A stretch of 62,276 nt of DNA from Clostridiales bacterium. Its GTDB lineage: Bacteria > Bacillota > Clostridia > Oscillospirales > Oscillospiraceae. Positions 7,388-17,462 of this stretch are shown piece after piece. A model generated the notes under the pieces. It was not told the DNA's origin. It saw nothing but the letters and a program-made list of their open reading frames with translations, and did no database searches. The stretch lies in the NCBI GenBank assembly GCA_012719035.1, contig JAAYBD010000003.1, forward strand, positions 1-62,276, written 5' to 3'. Made by a program: the position numbers and the translations under genes. Within the stretch, counting starts at the first letter, position 1, and every line of letters begins with the position of its first letter.

Positions 7388-7885
7388 TTATGCTGTCAAG
7401 CTCTTTTCAAAAGCGTCAAAAGCAGCTTTCTTGCTGTCGTCGGACAATATAGCGTACATTGCATAGTTCCCGACAATTTTCACCTCGGCATTTTCGAGTT
7501 TAGGATATTCCTCAGGCATATATTCGACCATCCACGTATCTTTACGTAGTTTTAGATAATCGTTTAAAGCCTGCTCAAGAGAAGCAACCTGAGAGCTGTC
7601 TGCCGCTTTAAATATGCCATACTCGTCAATATTGACACCATGAGAGTTGATTTTAACATCAAAGCCCTCATAATCTGAAACATCCATTTTCATAGCGCCG
7701 GAGAAGAAAGTTTCGGGGACGGAAACAAGCGTGTCTTTCTCGTTGAGAGCCGCAGCGACCGATGCGGAAAGATCACTTACCTCAACATCATCCCGGATGC
7801 CGGCGGTTTTTCCATTGCAGGCCGCGAGAAGGGAGAAAAGTAATATAGCACAGATTATAGAAATCGTATTTTTGACAGTTTTCAA
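7388..7885 (-). CDS. DUF4358-like lipoprotein
   Basis: 165 residues with a lipoprotein signal (FSLLAAC lipobox) and a small alpha/beta domain resembling DUF4358 (YGIFKAADSSQVASLEQALNDYL, ending with a segment that describes a short beta-alpha unit). I place the start at a TTG at 7885 because AAGAAGGA lies nine bases before it; a TTG at 7894 would abut the binding site. It follows the SGNH hydrolase gene by 45 bp. In many Clostridia DUF4358 lipoproteins cluster with SGNH hydrolases and MBOAT acyltransferases that modify surface polymers; no MBOAT gene is seen here. The function is unknown. Confidence 0.7.
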   Translation of the reverse strand: MKTVKNTISIICAILLFSLLAACNGKTAGIRDDVEVSDLSASVAAALNEKDTLVSVPETFFSGAMKMDVSDYEGFDVKINSHGVNIDEYGIFKAADSSQVASLEQALNDYLKLRKDTWMVEYMPEEYPKLENAEVKIVGNYAMYAILSDDSKKAAFDAFEKSLTA

Positions 7886-7930
7886 TTTAGTCAATCCTTC
7901 TTTATACCGTAGATTTTTTCAGGATGTCTA

Positions 7931-8761
7931 TTATTTATAGCCATGAGTGCGCAGATAGTTAATGACAAGCTTAAAGCTGTCTGCACTAAGGTGGATGCCA
8001 TCCGTATCATAGCCTTCAATCATGGCGCCGTCAGGTCCTTTGAGGACGCTTGCACTGTCCAGATATTTAACATCGGTTGAGTCTGCGATGCGCTCGATCC
8101 ATGTATTAGCCGTATCAATCTTCTCGTTTGTTATGCCGCTTGAAGCAGGGTATTTAGCGGAAACGGGGTAAATAGAATTGAGAATGATTTTTGTGTCGGG
8201 ACTTGCCTCTTTGATTGCAAGAACGAGGTTTGTGTATTCTTCGATGAAATACTCCTCATCCATTAGGGCAACACCGTTCACGCCAAGCGTTATCAGCATA
8301 TATTCAGGCTGTTTTTCTGTAACGGCGTCCTTTATCGGGACTTCGGCTTTTGTATCGCGATATTGAATAGTAGCTGAGCTCCAGAGCCAAAGGGAGAGGG
8401 TTCCGCTCTTCGGTGTCCAGACCTGCGTTGCCGGGACAATTTCATAATGCGCAAGCCCATTGGTTGTGCTATCGCCTAAAAAGATGAACTTGTCCACATA
8501 TTCCTGTCCCATATCTTCGGTTTCGCCAAGACGTGCACCCGCGGTTCCATCGGGAGGGGATATAGAAGGAGGTGACTCCATGTCGGGGTCGGGGCTTTCC
8601 ACTCCTTCAGAAGGATTGGCGGGACCTGCCGGAGACTCTGTGGAAGGCTTCTCACCTTTTTTGCAGGAAGTGAAGCCGAGAACAAAAACAGCTATAAGCA
8701 TACATACTAAGATCGACGCTGACCAGAAAAAGTAAACGCCGTCCTGTTTATTCTTTTTCAT
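7931..8761 (-). CDS. SGNH/GDSL-family hydrolase, extracellular
   Basis: 276 residues with an N-terminal hydrophobic segment ending at TSCKK (possible lipobox), a Pro/Ser/Glu linker, then an SGNH esterase domain from about residue 80. Block I is FLGDSTTNG with the nucleophilic Ser, block III is TLGVNG where GxND is usual, and block V is DGIHLS with the Asp and His. The Gly-Val-Asn-Gly form of block III keeps the Asn. Such enzymes remove or add acetyl groups on cell-surface polymers. The start at 8761 has GGAGG with a five-base gap. Confidence 0.85.
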   Translation of the reverse strand: MKKNKQDGVYFFWSASILVCMLIAVFVLGFTSCKKGEKPSTESPAGPANPSEGVESPDPDMESPPSISPPDGTAGARLGETEDMGQEYVDKFIFLGDSTTNGLAHYEIVPATQVWTPKSGTLSLWLWSSATIQYRDTKAEVPIKDAVTEKQPEYMLITLGVNGVALMDEEYFIEEYTNLVLAIKEASPDTKIILNSIYPVSAKYPASSGITNEKIDTANTWIERIADSTDVKYLDSASVLKGPDGAMIEGYDTDGIHLSADSFKLVINYLRTHGYK

Positions 8762-8948
8762 GTTTACCTCCATATATTTATTGTAAGAAAAAGACGTATA
8801 TTCAGGCTAAGAGTGTTCTGATATTAATAACAGCGGTATTGCTTTTGATGATTTTATCACCGCAAAGGATTGGTGTCAACAATGATGGTTTTCTACGTTT
8901 TATGCGATGAAAAATCCTGTGTTGATTATAAAAGTGAAATAAGATGGA

Positions 8949-8977
8949 AAGAGCCGAAATCAACGATTTCGGCTCTT
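8949..8977 (-). terminator. Terminator of the EF-G-like gene
   Basis: Perfect 13-bp stem AAGAGCCGAAATC/GATTTCGGCTCTT with a 3-base loop, 14 bases past the stop codon and followed by a T-rich run on the minus strand. Confidence 0.9.
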
Positions 8978-8990
8978 GAATGTTGATAAG

Positions 8991-11027
8991 TTATTCGGCT
9001 TCCGCAGCGAGAGCCTTGGCCTCTTCGATAATCTTCTGCTGAATGTTCATCGGAGCTTCCTCGTAGCGGACAAACTCAAACGTAAAGTTACCCCGTCCCT
9101 GAGTCATGGAACGCAAATCGATAGCATAGCTTGACATTTCCGCCATGGGGACTTCCGCCTCGACTACCTGCATACCATCGTGGGCGCTCATGCCCATGGG
9201 GTTTCCGCGGCGCTTGGAGAGGTCTGACATGATGTCGCCCATATAGGTATCGGGAATGGTGACCTTCAGGTATCCGATAGGCTCAAGGATAACGGGATTT
9301 GCTTGGGGAAGACCGGCTTTATATGCAAGGCTTGCGGCTGTTTTGAATGCCATTTCTGAGGAGTCGACGGGGTGATATGAGCCGTCTACGAGAGTGGCTT
9401 TCAGGAAAACAACAGGGTATCCCGCTAAAACGCCTTTTTGTATACTTTCTCTGAGACCCTTTTCAACGGCGGGGAAGAAGTTCTTGGGAACGCTTCCGCC
9501 GAAGACAGACTCGGCAAAGATGAGATCCTCGGTTTCGGACTGCGGCTCGAACTCGATCCAGACGTCACCGAACTGACCGTGTCCGCCGGACTGTTTTTTG
9601 TGTCGGCCCTGAACCTTGACTTTGCCGCGTATTTTCTCGCGGTAAGGCACACGGGCAGGGTTGAGTTCGACTTCAACACCGAACTTGTTTTTCAGCTTTG
9701 AGCAGAGGACATCAAGATGGATATCACCGGCGCCGGAAATGACCAGCTGATGGGTTTCGGCGTTGTTCACAACCGTGAAAGTGAGGTCTTCTTCGCCAAG
9801 GCGTGAAAGTCCGGCGGCAATCTTGTCTTCCTGCCCCTTGATCTTGGGTGAAATAGCCATAGAGTAGCAGGGAGCGGCATAATCGATGCCGGGAAGAGCC
9901 TTGTTGAGTGAGGGATTGCAGAGAGTATCGCCGGTTTTTGAGTCTGAAAGTTTGGAAGCTGCTCCCAGATCGCCGCAGGATACCTCGTTGACCTCGATAT
10001 TTTTCTTTCCCTGCATGACATAGATGTGACCTATTTTTTCGCTCGTGCCGGTACGGGGATTGATAAGAGTCATTTCGTTTGTGATCTTGCCGGAAACAAC
10101 TTTAAACAGGCTGAACTTGCCGTACTGGTCGGAAACAGTCTTATAGATGACAGCAGCGGAAGGACCGCTTTCGTTCACGATTTCGCTGCCCTCGCGAGGA
10201 TAGGGGAAGTAATTTACAACAGCGTCAAGGAGAAGGGAGATTCCAGAGGACGTAAATGCGCTGCCGCAGAAAACAGGGCAGATGGAGCAGTCGCGCAGAC
10301 CCTCGCCAAGGGCGTTGCTTATTTCGTCAACAGTGAATTCCTCACCGCCGAAATATTTGTCCATAAGCTCTTCGCTGGTTTCGGCAATGCCCTCTGCCAA
10401 AGTATTGTAAAGGGTATTTAGGGTGCCCTTCATATTTTCAGGAACGGGAATCTCGGTGCGCTTTCCCTTAGCGTCAAACTTGTATGCCTTTTTGGTGGCA
10501 ATTTCGATGATACCTGTTATTTTCTCGCCTTCTATAATGGGAGCGACCATGGGACATACAGATACACCGAATTTTTCACGCAGAGAGGTGAAAGCCTTCT
10601 CATAGTTTGCGTTTTCTTCGTCGGTTTTAGATATGAAAATCGCACGGGGCTTATTGGCTTCGTTCAGCATTTTCCATGCTTTTTCAGCGCCGACATTAAG
10701 CCCGTCCTTTGCGGAGCAAACAATGATGCCCGCATCGGCAACGCGAAGAGCCTGACTGACTTCGCCTGAGAAGTCGAAATATCCCGGGGTGTCGATTATA
10801 TTTATTTTTACGCCGTTATGTTCGCAGAACATTGTGGAGTCGGCAATACTGATTTTACGGCGGATTTCTTCCGAGTCAAAATCGGAAACCGTAGTACCGT
10901 CAGCGACTTTTCCAAGTCTGTCGGTTGCGCCCGTCATGAAAAGGATGCTTTCGGCTAAGCTTGTTTTTCCGTTGCCTCCGTGACCCAAAAGGCAGATATT
11001 GCGTATGTTTTTAATTGCATAGCTCAT
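8991..11027 (-). CDS. EF-G paralogue (translation-factor GTPase)
   Basis: 678 residues with all EF-G domains: GTPase with P-loop GHGGNGKTS (residues 15-23), DTPGYFDF for G3 and SKTDEENANY for G4, then domains II-V, the last including AMIS-type sequence near YAIDLRSMTQGRGNF. The P-loop differs from the AHIDAGKTT of main EF-G, and the G4 motif begins with Ser instead of Asn, features typical of the second EF-G class in Firmicutes. These paralogues may act in ribosome recycling or in special conditions; the exact role is unknown. It is a single-gene transcript by its own promoter (11089-11117) and terminator, with AAGGAG ten bases before the ATG. Confidence 0.88.
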   Translation of the reverse strand: MSYAIKNIRNICLLGHGGNGKTSLAESILFMTGATDRLGKVADGTTVSDFDSEEIRRKISIADSTMFCEHNGVKINIIDTPGYFDFSGEVSQALRVADAGIIVCSAKDGLNVGAEKAWKMLNEANKPRAIFISKTDEENANYEKAFTSLREKFGVSVCPMVAPIIEGEKITGIIEIATKKAYKFDAKGKRTEIPVPENMKGTLNTLYNTLAEGIAETSEELMDKYFGGEEFTVDEISNALGEGLRDCSICPVFCGSAFTSSGISLLLDAVVNYFPYPREGSEIVNESGPSAAVIYKTVSDQYGKFSLFKVVSGKITNEMTLINPRTGTSEKIGHIYVMQGKKNIEVNEVSCGDLGAASKLSDSKTGDTLCNPSLNKALPGIDYAAPCYSMAISPKIKGQEDKIAAGLSRLGEEDLTFTVVNNAETHQLVISGAGDIHLDVLCSKLKNKFGVEVELNPARVPYREKIRGKVKVQGRHKKQSGGHGQFGDVWIEFEPQSETEDLIFAESVFGGSVPKNFFPAVEKGLRESIQKGVLAGYPVVFLKATLVDGSYHPVDSSEMAFKTAASLAYKAGLPQANPVILEPIGYLKVTIPDTYMGDIMSDLSKRRGNPMGMSAHDGMQVVEAEVPMAEMSSYAIDLRSMTQGRGNFTFEFVRYEEAPMNIQQKIIEEAKALAAEAE

Positions 11028-11088
11028 GTGAGGGTGTCTCCTTACTGTTTAATATTTACCTGACCCGGTCAAAAATTCATACGTTAAG

Positions 11089-11117
11089 ATTATACACGTG
11101 AAAAGTGTCATTTGCAA
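11089..11117 (-). promoter_or_regulatory. Sigma-A promoter of EF-G paralogue
   Basis: TTGCAA at 11117-11112 and TATAAT at 11094-11089 on the minus strand with a 17-base spacer, about 60 bases before the start codon. Confidence 0.7.
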
Positions 11118-11189
11118 CAATATTTTTATGTAATAACTCATATTTATTCATCATTTAGCCGTATTGACAACAAAATATAATATAACCAT

Positions 11190-11226
11190 AAATCCGGCCA
11201 GCTATATAAGGCTGACCGGATTTTTT
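11190..11226. terminator. Hairpin after the P-type-ATPase-like gene
   Basis: AATCCGGCCAGC pairs with GCTGACCGGATT (one mismatch) and is followed by six T on the plus strand; read on the minus strand it follows the stop at 11256 with a weaker T-run. Confidence 0.6.
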
Positions 11227-11255
11227 GATTTAGCATATAAGAAAATGCAGTAATA

Positions 11256-13526
11256 CTATCTTTTCAGCCTAAACGAGATGACAAAAACAGGTACGAGCCA
11301 AAGTATCATAAACGACATGGCGTTCCCGCTGCTTGCGGATTCATAAACTCCCGACCAGCACATAGTGAGCATAAGCACCATACCCACCACTGCACCCAGA
11401 ACGGACAGAACAACGCAGAACAGAAGACTGTTATAAAATGCTCTGCCGCGCTTTATAAGCCCGGCGACAGAATTCAGACCTCCGCGGGAGAACATCGCAA
11501 CAACACTTCCATCATCCTCGGTTTCATCGGAAGAAATGCGATAGCGGTCAGCAAAAGATGGGAAGTCATAGCTTTCCTTAGGCAGGCGGAATTTCTGCTT
11601 TACAAGAAGGGGAGTGACGTTAAAATCCCTTACAGCAAATACCGGCTCGTTTTTTCCTCTTAAAAGGGTCACAAGCCCCCGCTGAACAGAAGTGACAGGG
11701 ACATAACTGATTTCAAACACACCGGCGAGCGTATCGTTTATCGCGGTATAGACAGCACTTTTGGATGCCGAGCCTTTCTGAAGCCTTATGCCCATAAGCT
11801 GCATGAAGCCTGATGAGCCGACATAAACCATATCACCGTTTATTCTCGCGACTATTCCGCCGCCCTCGTGGCAGGCAAAATCCTCGACCTTCTGCATGGT
11901 ATAGCCGTTCTTTTTCATAAGCTCCGTAAAGACATGGGCAATGCCGATACCCGCTGCGGCAATCATGCTGGCAGTGTAAGAGGTAACCTTATCGGGATAG
12001 AAGCCCTCCGAAACGGAGATGTTGGCGATGGAAACGGTTCTTGCCGGAAAAAGGTCTTTGTCCTTAATGACTACTCTGCTTATTCTGCCGAGCTCTGCTC
12101 CGCCCGAATACCCTGCGATCGCAACGCCGCTTCGTGCAAGGCGCTTTGTAAGCACATAGAAGGGGAAAGCAAAGCCGAAAACGGCTGAGAATGAGGCGCA
12201 GATGGATATGGTAGCTGATAGTGTGTGTATCAGGTTGTCACATTTTTCGCTTGCGAAAAAGCAGAACAGACTTAAAATGACAGAGAAAATAAGGAGGATT
12301 GGCGTAAAGTAGGCATATGTTTTTTCAAAAATATCCGCCTCTTCGCTTTTTCGGACAAAGCCCGTTATCGGACGCTTTGCCTTTACAAGAACACGCCCGT
12401 TTTCCTCGCCGCCGTCTTCGGAAACGATGACGGAGGGAGATTTCGGGATTGCCGCTGTGCGGAAGCTTATTGAAAAGCTCTTACAATTGAGATAATAGCC
12501 CCAAAGTGCAAAAGTCATAGAAAGGGCCGAGACTGCACAGAATGGAAGTCCGACGGAATAGTCCCCGGAAATTATAATATAAAGAGCATCCAGAACGGAT
12601 ACAATACAGGAAACTGCAATCAAAGAGTCCGGTCCCGGCTTTCGCTTGAAAAGCCCAATGATTCCATTAGTAAAAATGTCCAGACCAACGAGCATTACTA
12701 CAAGCTCAAACACAAGACAGACAAGCGTTCTGATTTTAATGTTGCTTCCAAGGATGCCCATTGCGGGCAGACCATATGAGAGATAGACAAGAACCAGGCA
12801 GAGCGCTGATGCAAAAAAGCACCTCAGCTTTATTGACGCGGCTTGGTCGAAATAAAGACGGGAAGCTATTTCGGGACTCATCTCGGGTATCTGATGCTTT
12901 GCCTCTTCCTCAAGACGGGCTTTTTCCGCTTTTCGTTTTTCCTCGCGCCGCATTGAGGAGGCAGCTATAAGCCCCACTAATGGGGAAAGCAGCTTTTCTC
13001 TGATATCAGTTTCCTTTGCAGGCTGAGCGCTGCTGTTTGCATATGCTGAATCTTCATAGTCATCGGGGGGAGCATAATCTTTGCTGTCCAGCATCTCGTC
13101 AGCTGATTTTGTCCAAATCGATGCGTCGGATTCGGATTCTTCGGCAGCACTTTGAGAAGAAGTTTGATATTGACGTGTATCGTCTGAAATATCGAATGGC
13201 TTTTCCGGCTTTTCGGTATAGGAAGTATATTTTTCCGATTCTGCATCAAAGTTTGTAGAATCAGAGCCTTGATATTTTGATTCAACTCCGAACAGACTTT
13301 CTTCGGATACGGATTCGATGAAATCCAGTGCGCTGCTGATTTTTGCCTCTCCGACGGTCTGTCCGAGAGCCTCCATGACAATTGCATGGGAATGAGCCGC
13401 CGCTTCGTCTCGAATATTATCTGTAAGCTGTTCTTCGGCTTTAAATTCAGCTAAGATCTCTTCAAGAGAAAGGGCGGCAGCGCCGCTGTCGTTTATTCGA
13501 TTTTCAAAATTGTTGTTATTATCCAT
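11256..13526 (-). CDS. Degenerate P-type-ATPase-like membrane protein
   Basis: 756 residues. The first 230 are acidic, Ser-rich and probably disordered; then come several membrane segments, a cytosolic domain and two more membrane segments at the end. The region FAFPFYVLTKRLARSGVAI then GGAELGRISRVVIKDKDLF lines up with the P1B-ATPase run through CPC to DKTGT, but CPC is replaced by AFP and DKTGT by DKDLF. A later GGGIVARINGDMVYVGS resembles the nucleotide-binding domain (GxGV...VGN). No TGES or GDGxND motif is visible. It therefore looks like a pseudo-enzyme that has lost phosphorylation and metal sites. The start at 13526 is chosen for its position; the binding site is weak (GGGTG). Neighbouring genes rlmB and metK give no functional clue. 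Confidence 0.6.
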   Translation of the reverse strand: MDNNNNFENRINDSGAAALSLEEILAEFKAEEQLTDNIRDEAAAHSHAIVMEALGQTVGEAKISSALDFIESVSEESLFGVESKYQGSDSTNFDAESEKYTSYTEKPEKPFDISDDTRQYQTSSQSAAEESESDASIWTKSADEMLDSKDYAPPDDYEDSAYANSSAQPAKETDIREKLLSPLVGLIAASSMRREEKRKAEKARLEEEAKHQIPEMSPEIASRLYFDQAASIKLRCFFASALCLVLVYLSYGLPAMGILGSNIKIRTLVCLVFELVVMLVGLDIFTNGIIGLFKRKPGPDSLIAVSCIVSVLDALYIIISGDYSVGLPFCAVSALSMTFALWGYYLNCKSFSISFRTAAIPKSPSVIVSEDGGEENGRVLVKAKRPITGFVRKSEEADIFEKTYAYFTPILLIFSVILSLFCFFASEKCDNLIHTLSATISICASFSAVFGFAFPFYVLTKRLARSGVAIAGYSGGAELGRISRVVIKDKDLFPARTVSIANISVSEGFYPDKVTSYTASMIAAAGIGIAHVFTELMKKNGYTMQKVEDFACHEGGGIVARINGDMVYVGSSGFMQLMGIRLQKGSASKSAVYTAINDTLAGVFEISYVPVTSVQRGLVTLLRGKNEPVFAVRDFNVTPLLVKQKFRLPKESYDFPSFADRYRISSDETEDDGSVVAMFSRGGLNSVAGLIKRGRAFYNSLLFCVVLSVLGAVVGMVLMLTMCWSGVYESASSGNAMSFMILWLVPVFVISFRLKR

Positions 13527-13610
13527 ATTGCACCCAAACAGGTGATTTCCGCAAAAAAGCAGGTACATGCTGCCATGCGGTAATCGAATTATTGGCGAAA
13601 AAGCCGCAGA

Positions 13611-14363
13611 CTACCGGTCTCGCTGGCGCAAAGCCTCGTAAATAAGAACTGCCGCGGCGGCGCTTGCGTTAAGGGATGAAACCTTGCCTTTCATAGGTAT
13701 GCTTACGAGAAAATCACAGTTTTCCCTGACCAGTCTGCTTATTCCGTCGCCCTCGGAACCAATTACGATACAGATAGGACCTGTAAGATCGGTTTTCCAA
13801 AGAGGGCTTGAGCCTTCTGCCGCCGTTCCGTAAATCCAGACACCTGCGTCTTTCAGTTCACTGATGGTCGACGAAAGGTTTGCGACACGTGCGACTGCCA
13901 TGTGTTCGGCAGCTCCGGCGCTTGCCTTGTTTACGATTGAAGTTACACCGGCACTCCGGCGCTTGGGAATGACTATACCGTGAGCGCCCGCCGCTTCGGC
14001 GGTACGTATAACAGCGCCAAGATTGTGCGGATCGCTTATCTCGTCGCAGATAATGACAAACGGAGCTTCTCCGCGCTCTTTCGCAATTTCGAGAATGTCT
14101 GAAACAGAGCAGTATTCGCGCACCGCTGCAAGGGCTATCACACCTTGATGCGAGTGGGTCCGGCTCATCGCGTCAAGCTTTCTTTTATCGGCGTCGACAA
14201 CGACAATGCCGGCTTCCCTCGCTCTGGAGGCAATGTGACCGAGGGTTTTATCCGTTTCTCCTTTTTGTATATAAATCTTGTCAAGGATGCGTTCGGCGCG
14301 AAGTGCCTCTATTACGGCATTTCGCCCTTCAATTATATCCTCGCGGTCATTTTCAAAATCCAT
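13611..14363 (-). CDS. rlmB: 23S rRNA 2'-O-methyltransferase RlmB (TrmH/SpoU family)
   Basis: Methylates a guanosine in the 23S rRNA using S-adenosylmethionine. The N-terminal substrate-binding part begins EGRNAVIEALRAERILDKI; the SPOUT knot has the three usual motifs, LGAVIRTAEAAGAHGIV, CIVIGSEGDGISRLV and SIPMKGKVSSLNASAAAAVLIYE. 250 residues is normal. The ATG at 14363 has GGAGA six bases upstream, better spaced than GTG at 14369. It lies 39 bp after metK on the same strand, so the methyl donor synthase and this methyltransferase may share a transcript. Some relatives methylate tRNA instead. Confidence 0.88.
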   Translation of the reverse strand: MDFENDREDIIEGRNAVIEALRAERILDKIYIQKGETDKTLGHIASRAREAGIVVVDADKRKLDAMSRTHSHQGVIALAAVREYCSVSDILEIAKERGEAPFVIICDEISDPHNLGAVIRTAEAAGAHGIVIPKRRSAGVTSIVNKASAGAAEHMAVARVANLSSTISELKDAGVWIYGTAAEGSSPLWKTDLTGPICIVIGSEGDGISRLVRENCDFLVSIPMKGKVSSLNASAAAAVLIYEALRQRDR

Positions 14364-14402
14364 TGCCACTCTCCAAAAATTGTAGAATTAAAAGGTTTCA
14401 AG

Positions 14403-15599
<1,197 letters not shown>

Positions 15600-15852
15600 T
15601 TTTATCCTCTTTTCGTGCATTAATACGTTAATAGTCTATGTGAATGTCATATTTTATTAATTGCCAGTTTAGTACACGATATCATAGCACATATTTTACC
15701 GGACTTAAAGGGTAATATTATAAATTAACACTATTTTTTGCCTTAACGCTCATCAAATTTACAAAATTTACATAGACATAGGACATTAAAAAGGGTATCA
15801 TCAAAACAGAATGAACTGAAACATTAAATTCCAATCGGAGGGAATTACGTAT

Positions 15853-16701
15853 ATGAAGAGTATAATGCGTCGCATAGACCGCTTTTGTCTGACACATCCG
15901 CGCTTCGGAATACCTAACCTTATGCTGTACATCGTAATCGGAAATGCCGTCGTCTGGCTTTTCGGAGCAATGGATACAACGAAGCTTTTAGAAGCGATGC
16001 TTCGTTTCAGTGCAGAAGCAGTTTTCACAAAGGGACAGATATGGCGGCTTATTACCTTTGTACTCGTGCCGGAGCAATCGGGAATTTTTGTTCTTATTAT
16101 GTTGTACTTTTATTACTTTATCGGAAACACGCTTGAGCGGCAGTGGGGTTCGGGGAAATTTACGATATACTATTTGAGTGGAATATTGTTCAATGTTCTT
16201 TACGGCACTCTGATGTGGCTTATCACAGGCAAAGACGTACTCCTTACCGCCTCGTATATAAACCTTTCGATGTTCTTTTCTTTTGCAACGCTTTATCCAG
16301 AGACAATGGTTCTGCTGTTTTTCATAATACCCGTGAAAATCAAATGGCTTGCCTATATCAACGCGGCTTTTTTCCTTTGGGAGATCATAGCGAGTCCGTT
16401 CCCGGTTAATCTCCTGCCGATTGTAGCTATCCTGAACTATCTTATGTTCTGCGGCGGCTGGCTTTTTGATATGATTCGTCCTTCGCGGCTTCACAAGAAA
16501 AAGAAAACTATAGATTTTAAGAAAGCCGCAAAGCAGTATAACCGTGCGCAGGCGAAGGTGCCGTATACACGCAAGTGCGAGGTCTGCGGGAGAACGGACA
16601 GAGACTATCCCAATCTTGAATTCCGCTTTTGCTCAAAATGCGGGGGTTATCACTGCTTTTGCATAGATCATATAAACAGCCATATACACTTCAAAGAATA
16701 G
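15853..16701 (+). CDS. Rhomboid-like membrane protein with zinc-ribbon tail
   Basis: 282 residues with about six membrane segments between residues 20 and 210, including the rhomboid L1-type motif ERQWGSGKFTIYYLSG. The catalytic GxSG of active rhomboids is not present: the matching helix reads LTASYINLSMFFSFATLYP, and no conserved His partner is apparent. The C-terminus (after a basic HKKKKTIDFKK stretch) carries CEVCGR...FCSKCGGYHCFCIDHINSH, a likely zinc-binding domain. The protein therefore looks like an inactive rhomboid with a metal-binding tail facing the cytoplasm. GGAGGG lies nine bases before the ATG. It is a single gene flanked by divergent metK and convergent upp. Confidence 0.7.
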   Translation: MKSIMRRIDRFCLTHPRFGIPNLMLYIVIGNAVVWLFGAMDTTKLLEAMLRFSAEAVFTKGQIWRLITFVLVPEQSGIFVLIMLYFYYFIGNTLERQWGSGKFTIYYLSGILFNVLYGTLMWLITGKDVLLTASYINLSMFFSFATLYPETMVLLFFIIPVKIKWLAYINAAFFLWEIIASPFPVNLLPIVAILNYLMFCGGWLFDMIRPSRLHKKKKTIDFKKAAKQYNRAQAKVPYTRKCEVCGRTDRDYPNLEFRFCSKCGGYHCFCIDHINSHIHFKE

Positions 16702-16760
16702 TATCCCCAAAGCCGGACTTAAAAGAAAAACTTATACGGTTATGCTGATTTTAAATAACA

Positions 16761-16788
16761 AGGGCGTCATCCTGCGGGATGACGCCCT
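16761..16788. terminator. Bidirectional terminator between rhomboid-like gene and upp
   Basis: AGGGCGTCATCC (16761-16772) pairs perfectly with GGATGACGCCCT (16777-16788). It serves upp (stop at 16803, minus) and possibly the gene ending at 16701. Confidence 0.85.
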
Positions 16789-16802
16789 AAAAGCTTTTCA
16801 GC

Positions 16803-17432
16803 TTATTTTGTACCAAAGATTCTGTCGCCCGCATCGCCAAGACCGGGAACAATGTAACCGTGCTCGTTAAGACGTTCGTCCTTAGCGGCAACGAATATGT
16901 CTACATCAGGGTGCTCATCCTGAACTTTTTGGATGCCCTCGGGGGCGCCTATTATGGACATGAGCTTGATGTGCTTGCAGCCGTATTCCTTAATGAAAGT
17001 TATGGCAGCCGTTGCACTGCCGCCTGTCGCCAGCATGGGGTCAACGATAATAACGTCGCGCTCTGCAATATCCTTAGGCATTTTGCAGTAATATTTGACG
17101 GGGAGGAGCGTGTCGGGGTCGCGGTACAGACCGATGTGTCCGACCTTTGCGTTGGGAATCATAGTGAGCATACCATCTACCATGCCCAATCCTGCGCGGA
17201 GAATGGGGACGACCGCAAGCTTCTTTCCGGCGATGCGCCTTACCTTTGCCTTGGAAACCGGAGTTTCGACTTCGACCTCTTCCAGAGGCAGGTCGCGGGT
17301 TACCTCATAGCACATAAGTGTCGCAACCTCGGAGACGAGCTCACGGAATTCCTTGACGCTTGTAGATTTGTCGCGCATGACTGAAAGCTTATGTTGGATG
17401 AGCGGGTGGTCGAAAACAGTTACATTACTCAT
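16803..17432 (-). CDS. upp: Uracil phosphoribosyltransferase
   Basis: Salvages uracil to UMP using PRPP. The 209-residue protein has the N-terminal [13 protein letters not shown], the PRPP-binding [14 protein letters not shown] and the uracil-binding [12 protein letters not shown] at the C-terminus, all as in the family. AAGGGAG precedes the ATG. It lies 30 bp after tsaB on the same strand and is followed by a terminator, so it is the last gene of the rimI-tsaD-tsaE-tsaB-upp run. Confidence 0.97.
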   Translation of the reverse strand: MSNVTVFDHPLIQHKLSVMRDKSTSVKEFRELVSEVATLMCYEVTRDLPLEEVEVETPVSKAKVRRIAGKKLAVVPILRAGLGMVDGMLTMIPNAKVGHIGLYRDPDTLLPVKYYCKMPKDIAERDVIIVDPMLATGGSATAAITFIKEYGCKHIKLMSIIGAPEGIQKVQDEHPDVDIFVAAKDERLNEHGYIVPGLGDAGDRIFGTK

Positions 17433-17462
17433 AATAATCTCCCTTTATTTGTCTTTGATATG

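Noticed and set aside
15600-15852. Possible SAM riboswitch upstream of metK
   Set aside because: None of the conserved SAM-I landmarks is visible and there are no clear helices; the 250-bp gap appears to hold only two divergent promoter regions.
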